Shown piece by piece: positions 35,632 through 43,232 of a stretch of DNA of 64,000 nucleotides (position 1 is the stretch's first letter; each line of letters starts with the position of its first letter). The stretch spans positions 1 through 64,000 of the forward strand of contig JALTZJ010000029.1 of NCBI GenBank assembly GCA_027046245.1, given 5' to 3'. This stretch comes from Acidilobaceae archaeon. GTDB taxonomy: Archaea > Thermoproteota > Thermoprotei_A > Sulfolobales > Acidilobaceae. Under the pieces are notes generated by a model that searched no databases, was not told the origin of the DNA, and was given only the letters and a program-made list of their open reading frames with translations. Made by a program: the position numbers and the translations under genes.

Positions 35632-36513
35632 TTGATCCTCTTCGATTGGGGCACGTATAACGGGTTGACTAAGCTCCCCGCGGCTGCTAGCCTGGGTATG
35701 AAGCTCACGGAGATACCGCCGAGGGAGCTAACCCGGAGAAGGTATGGTGATGAGTACTTTGATAGCTACAGGGAGTTCGCTACTAAGGCTTTCACCACTA
35801 TTACAGCCCACGCGCCCTACTATAACGTTGTCAGCGTCGATAGAGACGTCATGGAGCGGAGTTGGCGGGGCCTGATAGACGCTGCAAGGAAGGCTAAGAG
35901 GGCGGGGGCACAGATCTACAATCTGCACCTCGGCTGGAGGGCTTTCCTCGACCAGAGGGACCTCGAGTACGCTGCCGAGTTCATTAAGAGGCTCCTAGCA
36001 GAGGTAGGGGACCAGATGGTTGTGAGCGTGGAGGTGCCCTATACTAGGAGGATGCTTGGCGACTGGGAGGAGATCAGGGCCCTCAGGGAAATGACTGATC
36101 CCGAGAGGGTAATTGTGAGCGTTCAGCTGGAGAACGCCTGGCTCTACGAGACCGGTGCCGGCGACACTGGACGCTTCGAGGAGGCTAATAGTGCTGCCAC
36201 CGAGGAGTTCTGGGGGCAGATGCTGCAGAAGACGCTGAAGCTGAGCAGCGGCTACATAAGCCTCAGGTTCAGCCAAGTGATAGGCTTCGCCTTCGGCAGG
36301 AGGATCCTGAAGAAGAGGGTGCCCCTCGGTAAGGGATATCCAGACCTCGAGCCCCTCAGCAGGGCGCTCGCCCGGTTCATAGTGAAGGAGGTAAGGGAGA
36401 AGGACCTACCGCTCAGCATGCACATAATCTACACCGGGCCCCCTGAGAGTAAGTACCGCGATACTATAATGCTCTACGCCGCCATAATGATTGAGGCGGC
36501 GGCCCACCTATGA
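35632..36513 (+). CDS. Endonuclease IV/xylose-isomerase-like TIM-barrel protein
   Basis: 293 residues of AP-endonuclease-2/xylose-isomerase-like (AP2Ec) type. Candidate metal ligands in the expected order are His in TAHAPYYN (near 59), His in NLHLGW (near 99), Glu in VSVEVPY (near 134) and His in SMHIIYTGP (near 263). Family members are Nfo-type DNA repair nucleases or sugar isomerases. The stop overlaps the start of the following helicase gene by four bases (ATGA), which supports a DNA-repair role by context. TTG start downstream of a TTATAT TATA element near 35579-35586. Confidence 0.75.
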   Translation: MILFDWGTYNGLTKLPAAASLGMKLTEIPPRELTRRRYGDEYFDSYREFATKAFTTITAHAPYYNVVSVDRDVMERSWRGLIDAARKAKRAGAQIYNLHLGWRAFLDQRDLEYAAEFIKRLLAEVGDQMVVSVEVPYTRRMLGDWEEIRALREMTDPERVIVSVQLENAWLYETGAGDTGRFEEANSAATEEFWGQMLQKTLKLSSGYISLRFSQVIGFAFGRRILKKRVPLGKGYPDLEPLSRALARFIVKEVREKDLPLSMHIIYTGPPESKYRDTIMLYAAIMIEAAAHL

Positions 36514-38312
36514 AGCTGAAGCTAGAGCCGAGGCCGTATCAGCGGGAGGCTGCTGAGTGGGCGCTGAGGCGTGGAAGAGGAGTAGTATGCCTGCCCACTG
36601 GAACGGGTAAGACCCTCATAGCTGCCCTCTGGGCCTGGAGGCTCCTCGACTCTGGCCGGGCCCGCCGCGTCCTTTTCCTAGAACCCACCCGTTTCATGGT
36701 CGAGCAGGTGGCGTTATTCCTGAGGGAGAAGACGGGTCTTGAGGCGGCGGTCTTTCATGGGAGCCTGCCCCGCGGGTATCGGAGGGAGGCCGCTAGGAGG
36801 GCCAGGATCGTAGTAGCTACTCCCGAGGCTGTGGCAGCGGATATGGAGTTCTTCAGGGAACTCGGATTCGACGCCGTAGTGGTCGACGAGTGCCATCATA
36901 CCACGGGGCAGGACGCGTATGTCAAAGTAGTCAAGGGCCTTGATTTCAGGTACAGGCTAGGCCTCACCCCCCTCGTGCCGCCGGGGCGGAGGAGGGAGCT
37001 AGAGGAGAGCATAGGAGAGATATGGTGCCGTGGCTGGGACGACCCAGGGGTAGCCCCCTTTATCCCGGCGTGGGCGGGAGAGGTGTATGAAGCTCCCTTC
37101 AACGATGCCGAGGCCGGGTTGTATGAGGCGATCGAGGCTAGGTGGGACAACGCAGGAAGACGGGGGGAGAGGAGTCTACTGGGTAACGCTCTCCGGTGGC
37201 TAGCTCGTGACGGCCCCTTAGCTCTGAGGGAGAGCTTTGAGAGAGGGGAGAGGCTGCGGCGCCTCCTCCAGGGGCTCGAAAGCCTCATCTACAGCCCCCG
37301 CGTGAGGCCCCTTCACAAGCTCGACTCCCTCCTTAGAGCCCTCTCCGATCATGAGGGCTTCCAGAAGGCTGTAGTATTTGTTGAGAGAGTGTCGGTGGCT
37401 GAAGCCGTAGCTAGGAAGCTCGAGGCCGCTGGCTACACTGTAGCCACCCTTATAGGCAGGCGCTGGGGCGACCCGGCAGCGGCTCTGGCGAGGGCTAGGA
37501 GGCCCGAGACGAGAATCATAATTGCTACTAGCGCGGGAGAAGAGGGGATAGACCTGCCCGAGGCCGACCTGGTAGTTATATGGAGCAACGTGGCTAGCCC
37601 CCTGCGCTTCGTGCAGAGGCTTGGCCGCATGCTCAGAGCCCGTGGCGGGGCGGCAGGGGCTAAGCAGAAGTACGCTGTCTTCATAGCAACGCCCGACACG
37701 GTAGACGTGGACAGCCTGGCGGATAGCATAATGGAGGCCTCTAGGGCGGGGGTCGCCGTCCACGTCTCCCCTGATATCGTGAGAAGACTACTAGAGCAGA
37801 GTAGAAGACGCAGGATACTAGAGGCCCTTGAAGAGGAGCCCATGACCCTTGACCTGCTAGCGCAGGCCCTACAGGCGCCCGCCAAGAGGCTCGAGGCCCA
37901 CATTAAATGGCTCCTAGCTAGGGGGCTACTACTCTATATCCACACCAGTGCCGGCAAGGTCTACGCTCCCAGCTATAAGCTAGACAAGCTGAGGCACCGC
38001 TGGAGAAAAGCGCTCACGCCGAGGAGAGACGTGGAGGCAACCATTGTACTAGACACCCCTGGAGGCGGCAAGAAAAGATTGAAAGGCGACAGGTGGAACG
38101 TCGGCAGCCAGGCTCAGAGCCTACTGGCCAGATGGGGCAGAATAGAGCGCGTCAAAGCCTACCCTAGACTAGTAAAAGGCGGAGTGGAGTACATGCTCTC
38201 GGCCTCATACTCGTTCCCCATAGAATCACGTGAAGCCCTAGACGTGGTACTCGACAACGCCTATAGCGTTGAATGGGGAGACAAGCCCAAGATACCAGAG
38301 CCCTCAAGCTAA
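36510..38312 (+). CDS. SF2 DExH helicase (Hef/XPB-like) with C-terminal winged helix
   Basis: 600 residues. Walker A LPTGTGKT (about residues 28-35), motif Ia LEPTRF, DECH box VVVDECHHTTG (about 127), the second RecA domain with IIIATSAGEEGIDLPEADLV and RFVQRLGRMLRARG, then a winged-helix segment (RRRRILEALEEEPMTLDLLA onward) and a basic C-terminal domain. The DECH box with following histidines recalls Hef/FANCM and XPB-like repair helicases. Translationally coupled to the AP2Ec barrel gene. A firm subfamily assignment is not possible by eye. Confidence 0.87.
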   Translation: MKLKLEPRPYQREAAEWALRRGRGVVCLPTGTGKTLIAALWAWRLLDSGRARRVLFLEPTRFMVEQVALFLREKTGLEAAVFHGSLPRGYRREAARRARIVVATPEAVAADMEFFRELGFDAVVVDECHHTTGQDAYVKVVKGLDFRYRLGLTPLVPPGRRRELEESIGEIWCRGWDDPGVAPFIPAWAGEVYEAPFNDAEAGLYEAIEARWDNAGRRGERSLLGNALRWLARDGPLALRESFERGERLRRLLQGLESLIYSPRVRPLHKLDSLLRALSDHEGFQKAVVFVERVSVAEAVARKLEAAGYTVATLIGRRWGDPAAALARARRPETRIIIATSAGEEGIDLPEADLVVIWSNVASPLRFVQRLGRMLRARGGAAGAKQKYAVFIATPDTVDVDSLADSIMEASRAGVAVHVSPDIVRRLLEQSRRRRILEALEEEPMTLDLLAQALQAPAKRLEAHIKWLLARGLLLYIHTSAGKVYAPSYKLDKLRHRWRKALTPRRDVEATIVLDTPGGGKKRLKGDRWNVGSQAQSLLARWGRIERVKAYPRLVKGGVEYMLSASYSFPIESREALDVVLDNAYSVEWGDKPKIPEPSS

Positions 38313-38376
38313 AAAACCCCGGCTCCTAAACCAACCGGGCCTAGAGTATCTAGAGCCTAGAGCCCGCGAAGGTGGG

Positions 38377-38430
38377 TCTCCCCTCCACGGGGGGCCTGGA
38401 AGCCCGTGGGCTTCACTCGTGGAGGGGAGA
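38377..38430. other. Nested inverted repeat (13-base arms)
   Basis: TCTCCCCTCCACG (38377-38389) is perfectly complementary to CGTGGAGGGGAGA (38418-38430). Inside lies a second perfect hairpin, AAGCCC/GGGCTT around two bases (38400-38413). It sits between the helicase stop and the archaemetzincin start and could be a terminator, a cruciform or a structured RNA. Confidence 0.7.
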
Positions 38431-38457
38431 GGGGAGGCTTGGACTGTTTAGTAGGGG

Positions 38458-39003
38458 GTGTATGGCTGGTTGAGTGTTACGGTGTTGTTGCAGCCTGTGG
38501 GGCCTGTGGATGCAGCTCTACTTCGTTCTGTTGCTCGTAGCGTTGTCAGGGCGCTTCCTGTGAGGGCTAGGGTTACGGTTAATATCACTCCTGTGGAGCC
38601 CCCGTTGGACGCCTTTGACTGGGATAGGCTGCAGTATAGGGCTGACGAGTTGAATGGTGTTCTCTATGGCCTCTATAGGGGCTTCACGGGTAGTGGTGTG
38701 AAGGTTATTGGCGTCGTGGATGGCGACGGTTATGTTGAGAGGTTGAACTTCGTCTTCGGGCTTGCGAGCCCCGAGTTGGGCGTCGCTACAGTTTATACTG
38801 CTAGGTTGAGGGGGGCCCGGTTCGGTGAGAGGCTAGTTAAGGAGGTGCTTCACGAGCTGGGCCACTTGTTGGGTTTGGGTCATTGTAGTAATCCTAGGTG
38901 TGTAATGAGTTTTAGTAATAGCGTTGATGAGGTTGACGGGAAGGAGGCTTGGTTCTGCGAGGAGTGTAGTCTTAGGTTGAGGAGGCTCGTGGGGGAGGCC
39001 TAG
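38458..39003 (+). CDS. amzA: Archaemetzincin zinc metalloprotease
   Basis: 181 residues. The extended zinc motif HELGHLLGLGHCSNPRCVMSF (near residues 138-158, split here as HELGH, LGLGHC and NPRCVM) and four Cys of the following structural site (CSNPRC, FCEEC) define archaemetzincins. These are small, broadly conserved proteases of unclear physiological role. GTG at 38458; the TTG at 38470 is an equally good start. Convergent with the archease gene, which it overlaps by four bases. Confidence 0.92.
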   Translation: MYGWLSVTVLLQPVGPVDAALLRSVARSVVRALPVRARVTVNITPVEPPLDAFDWDRLQYRADELNGVLYGLYRGFTGSGVKVIGVVDGDGYVERLNFVFGLASPELGVATVYTARLRGARFGERLVKEVLHELGHLLGLGHCSNPRCVMSFSNSVDEVDGKEAWFCEECSLRLRRLVGEA

Positions 39004-39452
39004 ATGTCTACGACGAACTGGACTTTCCAGCAGGTGTCGTTTTCCCTCTTTATCTCCATTTGGGCGTATGTCATGGCCTTGACGTAGGTTCTGTGCTCGT
39101 GGCGTTCTGGGTCGAAGGGCTCGCCCCATGCTGCAGATACTATCCTCCAATCGTCGTCGCCCCTCTTCTCTATCCTGCATACTCTGAACACGCTAAACAT
39201 TAGGCCCTCCGAGTCAGTGTATGCTAGGAATGACTCTATCCAGCGGTAGAGTAGGTTCTCAAGGTCTACGCCATCAACTTCTACGTCGACCCTACGCCGG
39301 GGCTCTACTTTGCCCGTGTCGGTGGCGACTTCGTAGACTGCCAGTGCCGCTTGCTCGAAGGCCTCCTCGAGGGTGCGGCCCCAGGCCTCTATTAGTACGT
39401 CGGCTGTGTGCTCGCTGTGCCTGAACCCCGGGCACGGCGCCTCTCCACTCAC
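39000..39452 (-). CDS. Archease
   Basis: 150 residues. FRHSEHTADVLIEAWG (about residues 10-25) and the acidic metal-binding residues around YTDSEGLMF and EPFDPERHEHRTYVKAMTY are characteristic of archease. It activates the tRNA ligase RtcB by promoting guanylation, so it supports splicing of intron-containing tRNAs such as the tRNA-Pro in this window. ATG or GTG start at 39452; convergent overlap with the archaemetzincin gene. Confidence 0.95.
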   Translation of the reverse strand: MSGEAPCPGFRHSEHTADVLIEAWGRTLEEAFEQAALAVYEVATDTGKVEPRRRVDVEVDGVDLENLLYRWIESFLAYTDSEGLMFSVFRVCRIEKRGDDDWRIVSAAWGEPFDPERHEHRTYVKAMTYAQMEIKRENDTCWKVQFVVDI

Positions 39453-39521
39453 CGCCCCTCCCCCCTTCCAGAGTCTAAACTAAGAGGCGCTCGGAGGCTG
39501 TTATAGGCGAGGAGCTGCGGG

Positions 39522-40214
39522 TTGGCGGGGGCTAGCATAGCTGAGCGGCTGAGCGGCGAGGAGGTATTCAGGGTGCTTAAGTCGAGCCTTAGGGTTGATT
39601 GGCGCGACTACGTCGCTCTAGTAGCCTATGAGCTTGACCGGGATCCCTTCGCGGTGCTTGCAGCCATTATACTGAGCCAGAATACTAGCGATAAGAATAG
39701 CATCAAGGCGTATCTCCGGCTTAGGGAGGAGATTGGCGTAACGCCCGAGGCTATACTCGATGCTAGCGAGGACTCGCTAATAGAGGCTATAAGAGTGGCG
39801 GGCCTGCCTAGGCAGAAGGCCAGGGCCCTCAAGGCCCTGGCGGGCCTCGTGGCCGAGCACGGGGGCAGCGAGTGGCTCCTCAAGGAGAACCCCTGGAGGG
39901 TTAGGGAGGAGCTGCTCAGGCTCCCCGGAGTCGGCCCTAAGACTGTCGACGTCTTCCTCAGCATATACAGGAGGGCCCCCGTGTTCGCCGTGGACACCCA
40001 CGCTGCGAGGATAGCCAAGAGGTGGGGTCTGGTAGGGGAGAAGGCGGGATACCGGGAGATAAGCAGGGCCCTACTGGAGTTCTTCGGGGCTGAGAGGGCT
40101 GAGGAGGCCCACAGGCTCCTCATAGCCCTAGGCCGCACCTATTGTAGGGCTAGGAATCCGAGGTGCGGGGAGTGCCCTCTCAGGGAGGTATGCCCGAGTG
40201 CCCGGCTGCATTAG
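39522..40214 (+). CDS. nth: Endonuclease III-type DNA glycosylase/AP lyase
   Basis: 230 residues. The helix-hairpin-helix LPGVGPKTVDVFLSIY contains the catalytic Lys, the catalytic Asp is in VFAVDTHAARIAKRWG, and the C-terminal four cysteines CRARNPRCGECPLREVC follow the C-x6-C-x2-C-x5-C cluster spacing. The enzyme removes oxidised pyrimidines and cleaves abasic sites. TTG start. The next gene begins 25 bases before its end. Confidence 0.95.
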   Translation: MAGASIAERLSGEEVFRVLKSSLRVDWRDYVALVAYELDRDPFAVLAAIILSQNTSDKNSIKAYLRLREEIGVTPEAILDASEDSLIEAIRVAGLPRQKARALKALAGLVAEHGGSEWLLKENPWRVREELLRLPGVGPKTVDVFLSIYRRAPVFAVDTHAARIAKRWGLVGEKAGYREISRALLEFFGAERAEEAHRLLIALGRTYCRARNPRCGECPLREVCPSARLH

Positions 40215-40729
40215 CTGTGGCGAAGCCCAGGAGAGACTCGTGGCTCGTAGAGGAGCTGTACGACACGCTGTTCCTCGGAGACCCCGGCGCTAGAGTCGTG
40301 CGTACAAGGTTCCCTGGGGTGCTCCTAGTTTATAGTAGCCTGGAGCCTGCACGCCTGGTACCCCTGTTCCGCAGAGTGGAGCACAGCTTCCTCCAACGAC
40401 TGGTTCCGGCCCAGCGGTGCATAGTAGAGGCTTCCCCGGGGGATCCTGAGAGGCTCGTAGAGGAGATGGCACGACTACTCGCGGCTGCGGAGGTTAAGGA
40501 GGCTAAGCTACTAGCGGTTATGAGGGGGGCCGGCAAGGAGGTATACAGTGGTAGTAGGAGCCTGGAGCACGCCATGGCGAGGGCGGGTGTCAAGCCATCC
40601 CGGAGGGCTCACCGCTACGTGGTAGCCCTCGAGAGCGTTGACAGGCTCCTAGTAGCCGCAGCCGGTATTACCCGGGGATGCGGGTTGGGCTGCATCCTAG
40701 TGGACTTCACCCCTCTAAAGCTTACCTAG
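40190..40729 (+). CDS. Small THUMP-like protein (tentative)
   Basis: 179 residues from ATG 40190, which follows an AGGGAGGT ribosome site; a start at 40163 would lack one. The central part, RFPGVLLVYSSLEPARLVPL and VEHSFLQRLVPAQRCI, resembles the single THUMP RNA-binding domain of Tan1-type proteins, followed by a segment with YVVALESVDRLLVAAAG. In eukaryotes Tan1 assists tRNA acetylation by the Kre33 homolog of TmcA; an analogous role here would be inference only. The gene is coupled to nth by overlap. Confidence 0.5.
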   Translation: MPECPAALAVAKPRRDSWLVEELYDTLFLGDPGARVVRTRFPGVLLVYSSLEPARLVPLFRRVEHSFLQRLVPAQRCIVEASPGDPERLVEEMARLLAAAEVKEAKLLAVMRGAGKEVYSGSRSLEHAMARAGVKPSRRAHRYVVALESVDRLLVAAAGITRGCGLGCILVDFTPLKLT

Positions 40730-40735
40730 TACTAG

Positions 40736-40772
40736 CGCCTCACCCCTTAACTTGCGGGTCGCTGGTGAGGCG
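40736..40772. promoter_or_regulatory. Inverted repeat flanking the promoter of the Orc1/Cdc6-like gene
   Basis: CGCCTCACC (40736-40744) and GGTGAGGCG (40764-40772) are perfect complements and enclose the TATA-like CCTTAAC region, 20 bases before the GTG start. Position suggests an operator. Confidence 0.5.
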
Positions 40773-40792
40773 TGTGAAGGGGTGGCGCGAAA

Positions 40793-42049
40793 GTGTTCCC
40801 AAGGGCTAGGCAGCGCATAATAATGGATCACAAGGTATTCGACGAGAGCTGGCTGCCGCCCAGCCTCCTGGTGAGGCGCAGAGAGGCCGAGGAGCTGATA
40901 AGCCTCCTACTCGAGAGGATAGAGAGTGGCGTGGGCCTAGCCAACCCGATACTCATATACGGCGCGAGGGGAGCAGTGGGGATAGGCAAGACCACTCTAG
41001 CGAAATACGTTGCTATGAAGACGGCGGAGGAGGCTAGGAAGAGGGGTTTCAACGTAAAGGCTGTAGCGACTAACCTCTTCAGCTCGCCCTCGATCCACCA
41101 GATACTATCGATGATAGTCAAGGGCGTGGGCCTCAACATAGCGGTACACGGCAACCCAGTGCTTGACACGCTAAAAGCGATAACCGATAATCTCGCGAGG
41201 AACAACTCCTACCTGATAGTAGTGTTGGACGAGTTCCAGAGCATGATCCTGAGCCCCAAAGTCCAGCCCTCCGACATCTACACCCTAATCCGCTACTATG
41301 AGGCCGTACCGCTGGTAGACGGGATACCCAGGATAGGATTCATAATAGTGGTGAGCGATCAGGTCAGCGTGTTCCATATGAGGGAGAAGCTGCCCCAAAT
41401 AGAGTCGCAGATAGCACACAGGGTGGGCCTCGACAGGTACAAGCCAAGTGAGATCTACACGATACTAGAGCAGAGAGCCGAGCTAGGCCTCAGGGAGGGA
41501 AGCTGGGGGCCGCCTCAACTCGAGATGATAGCAGAGGCTACCGGCGCCCCCAAGTTCAGCGGTAGCGCTAGACTCGCGATAAAAGCCCTATACAACGCTG
41601 CGATACTAGCAGAGCATAGGGGATACGGCGAGATAACCCTGGAGGACGTGAGGGAAGCCCTCAGCAGGGTCAGCGACCTGGGGATCGGGATAAAAGACCT
41701 CCAGAGCCTCCACCTCCACGAACTCATACTACTCCAAGCCCTGACAGTAGCCGCTAGAAGGGGCGACGAGTGGGTGAAGGCTGGCGACCTAAGAAAACTC
41801 TATGAAGAGGTAGCATCTATGTATGACGTGAAGCCCCTAGGCTACACCCAGTTCTACGAGCACATAAGGTTCCTAGCGAGGAGCACGCCGATAGTGGACA
41901 TGAGGATGAGCGGGAAAGGCCATAAGGGTAGAACCACCTTCTACAGGCTATCACCCTTCATACCGCCAACCCACTTCTCAGAGCTACTAGAAACGATAAT
42001 ACTTGAGAAGCTCTCGCGTGACCCTAAGAGGGGGGCAAGCCTCTATTAA
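40793..42049 (+). CDS. Orc1/Cdc6-like AAA+ ATPase
   Basis: 418 residues. An AAA+ core with the P-loop IYGARGAVGIGKTTLAKY, which has two extra residues between the Gly pair compared with ordinary Cdc6, Walker B LIVVLDEFQSM (near residue 145) and sensor-1 region FIIVVSDQVSV. The C-terminal about 110 residues (LLQALTVAARRGDEWVKAGD, then YEHIRFLARSTPIVDMRM) form a winged-helix DNA-binding domain. This is the layout of archaeal replication initiators. No origin recognition boxes are evident in the short upstream region. GTG start; ATG at 40823 is an alternative. Confidence 0.75.
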   Translation: MFPRARQRIIMDHKVFDESWLPPSLLVRRREAEELISLLLERIESGVGLANPILIYGARGAVGIGKTTLAKYVAMKTAEEARKRGFNVKAVATNLFSSPSIHQILSMIVKGVGLNIAVHGNPVLDTLKAITDNLARNNSYLIVVLDEFQSMILSPKVQPSDIYTLIRYYEAVPLVDGIPRIGFIIVVSDQVSVFHMREKLPQIESQIAHRVGLDRYKPSEIYTILEQRAELGLREGSWGPPQLEMIAEATGAPKFSGSARLAIKALYNAAILAEHRGYGEITLEDVREALSRVSDLGIGIKDLQSLHLHELILLQALTVAARRGDEWVKAGDLRKLYEEVASMYDVKPLGYTQFYEHIRFLARSTPIVDMRMSGKGHKGRTTFYRLSPFIPPTHFSELLETIILEKLSRDPKRGASLY

Positions 42050-42117
42050 CCCCTATCAACGATAGCCCGCCACACGCCGTGACGACTCGAGGGGGTTAGA
42101 GGGGGGCCTGGTCAGCC

Positions 42118-42381
42118 TTGGACGTGGAGGAGCTTTTCTGCAAGGGAGGCAGGATCCGTGTTCTGAAGCTGCTACTCGAGAAGGGCTCTATGAATATAAC
42201 GCGGCTAGCCCGCGAGACCGGGCTCCACCATAAAGTCGTCGTTAAGCATATCGAGTACCTCAAGCAGCTGGGGCTAGTAGAGGAGAGGAGATTCGGAAAG
42301 CTTAGGCTAGTAGAGGTTAACTTTAACGATCCGCGTGCTGTTGCTCTCCGCGAGATCCTGAGGAGCCTAGAAGCCCTCTAA
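42118..42381 (+). CDS. Winged-helix transcriptional regulator (ArsR-like)
   Basis: 87 residues, essentially one winged-helix domain: RVLKLLLEKGSMNITRLARE (helices 1-2), TGLHHKVVVKHIEYLKQLGL (recognition helix) and LVEERRFGKLRLVEVN (wing). It is probably a DNA-binding regulator acting as a dimer. TTG start. The 3' end overlaps the convergent TrmB-like gene by about 59 bases, unusually long for convergent genes. Confidence 0.78.
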   Translation: MDVEELFCKGGRIRVLKLLLEKGSMNITRLARETGLHHKVVVKHIEYLKQLGLVEERRFGKLRLVEVNFNDPRAVALREILRSLEAL

Positions 42382-43135
42382 GCCATTCAGCCACGGGGGC
42401 TGCATAACTCGGGCTCCTCACTAGCAGCCCCCTAGCCTCGCCCCTCTGGCTAGGCACCACTATAATCACCCCCTCGCTGGTGACAGCCATATCGGGCAGC
42501 CATGTCGACAGCCTAGCTGCGGGCTTCAAGGGCTCCGGCACCGCCTCCACCCAGGGCGCTGCCACGGCAACCACTACAAGGCGGCCCCTGCTCCTCAAGG
42601 CGTCCACCAGGCCCGCCAGCCTGGCAGCGTGGACTAGGAACACGTTGCTAACGGTGATGTAGCCTGAGCCTGCCTCGTCTACTAGCTCCGCAGCGGCGCT
42701 GAAGACAGAGCTTATACCCTCAAGCACGGTAGTCTCCTCCCTCTCCCATCTCCTAGCTAGAGCCTCAAGGCTCGACGCTACATCCATGACCTCCCTAGCC
42801 CTCCTCCTAGCCTCCTCCTCTATCCTGGCTATCTCGCTAACAGCGACGGCGTTGGGAGGGACGGCACGGTACCAGCCCTCCTCTGTGGGGATCACGAAGC
42901 CCTTGGACTCGAGAACCCTCACTACATCATATATTCTGGGGAGGGGCACGCCGCTCATCGAGCTAGCCTCCCTGGGATTCCTAGCCCCCCGCAGTATGGC
43001 TAGGTATAGCCGGGCCTCGTACTGGGTCAGCCTGAAGCTCCTCTGCAGTCTCTCCACGAACTCGTCGATGTCGCCGCTGCTAGAGCCCAGAACCCTCCAC
43101 CCCCTCCACGCCACTTGAATGGAGCAGCGATGCAA
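42323..43135 (-). CDS. TrmB-family transcriptional regulator
   Basis: 270 residues. The N-terminal winged helix is TrmB-like (LTQYEARLYLAILRGARNPR and VPLPRIYDVVRVLESKGFV), followed by a coiled linker (ARIEEEARRRAREVMDVAS) and an effector-type domain of about 130 residues resembling the phospholipase-D-like sugar-sensing part of TrmB proteins. Such regulators often control sugar transport and metabolism. The start at 43135 is not certain; GTG 43114 is also in frame. A palindrome overlaps its TATA region. Divergent from a CBS protein and near a sugar nucleotidyltransferase. Confidence 0.8.
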   Translation of the reverse strand: MHRCSIQVAWRGWRVLGSSSGDIDEFVERLQRSFRLTQYEARLYLAILRGARNPREASSMSGVPLPRIYDVVRVLESKGFVIPTEEGWYRAVPPNAVAVSEIARIEEEARRRAREVMDVASSLEALARRWEREETTVLEGISSVFSAAAELVDEAGSGYITVSNVFLVHAARLAGLVDALRSRGRLVVVAVAAPWVEAVPEPLKPAARLSTWLPDMAVTSEGVIIVVPSQRGEARGLLVRSPSYAAPVAEWLRGLLGSSGSRGEQQHADR

Positions 43136-43163
43136 CAGTCAATCTAGGAGTCCCGCTGCTCGT

Positions 43164-43182
43164 AGAGGGCCACGAGCCCTCT
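43164..43182. promoter_or_regulatory. Palindromic operator candidate at the divergent TrmB/CBS promoter
   Basis: AGAGGGC (43164-43170) and GCCCTCT (43176-43182) are exact complements around CACGA. The right arm abuts CTTTAAG, a TATA-like element in minus orientation about 45 bases before the TrmB start, consistent with autoregulation. Confidence 0.5.
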
Positions 43183-43232
43183 TTAAGGGGGCCGTGGGCT
43201 TCCTCTATTTTAGCCTTGGGAGTGGGTGAGCT

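Noticed and set aside
37218-37903. Two long minus-strand frames opposite the helicase gene
   Set aside because: Lie entirely within the conserved helicase motifs on the other strand and show no family features.
40730-40792. Replication origin next to the Orc1/Cdc6-like gene
   Set aside because: The space is only about 60 bases and lacks recognisable origin recognition boxes or a large A+T-rich unwinding region.
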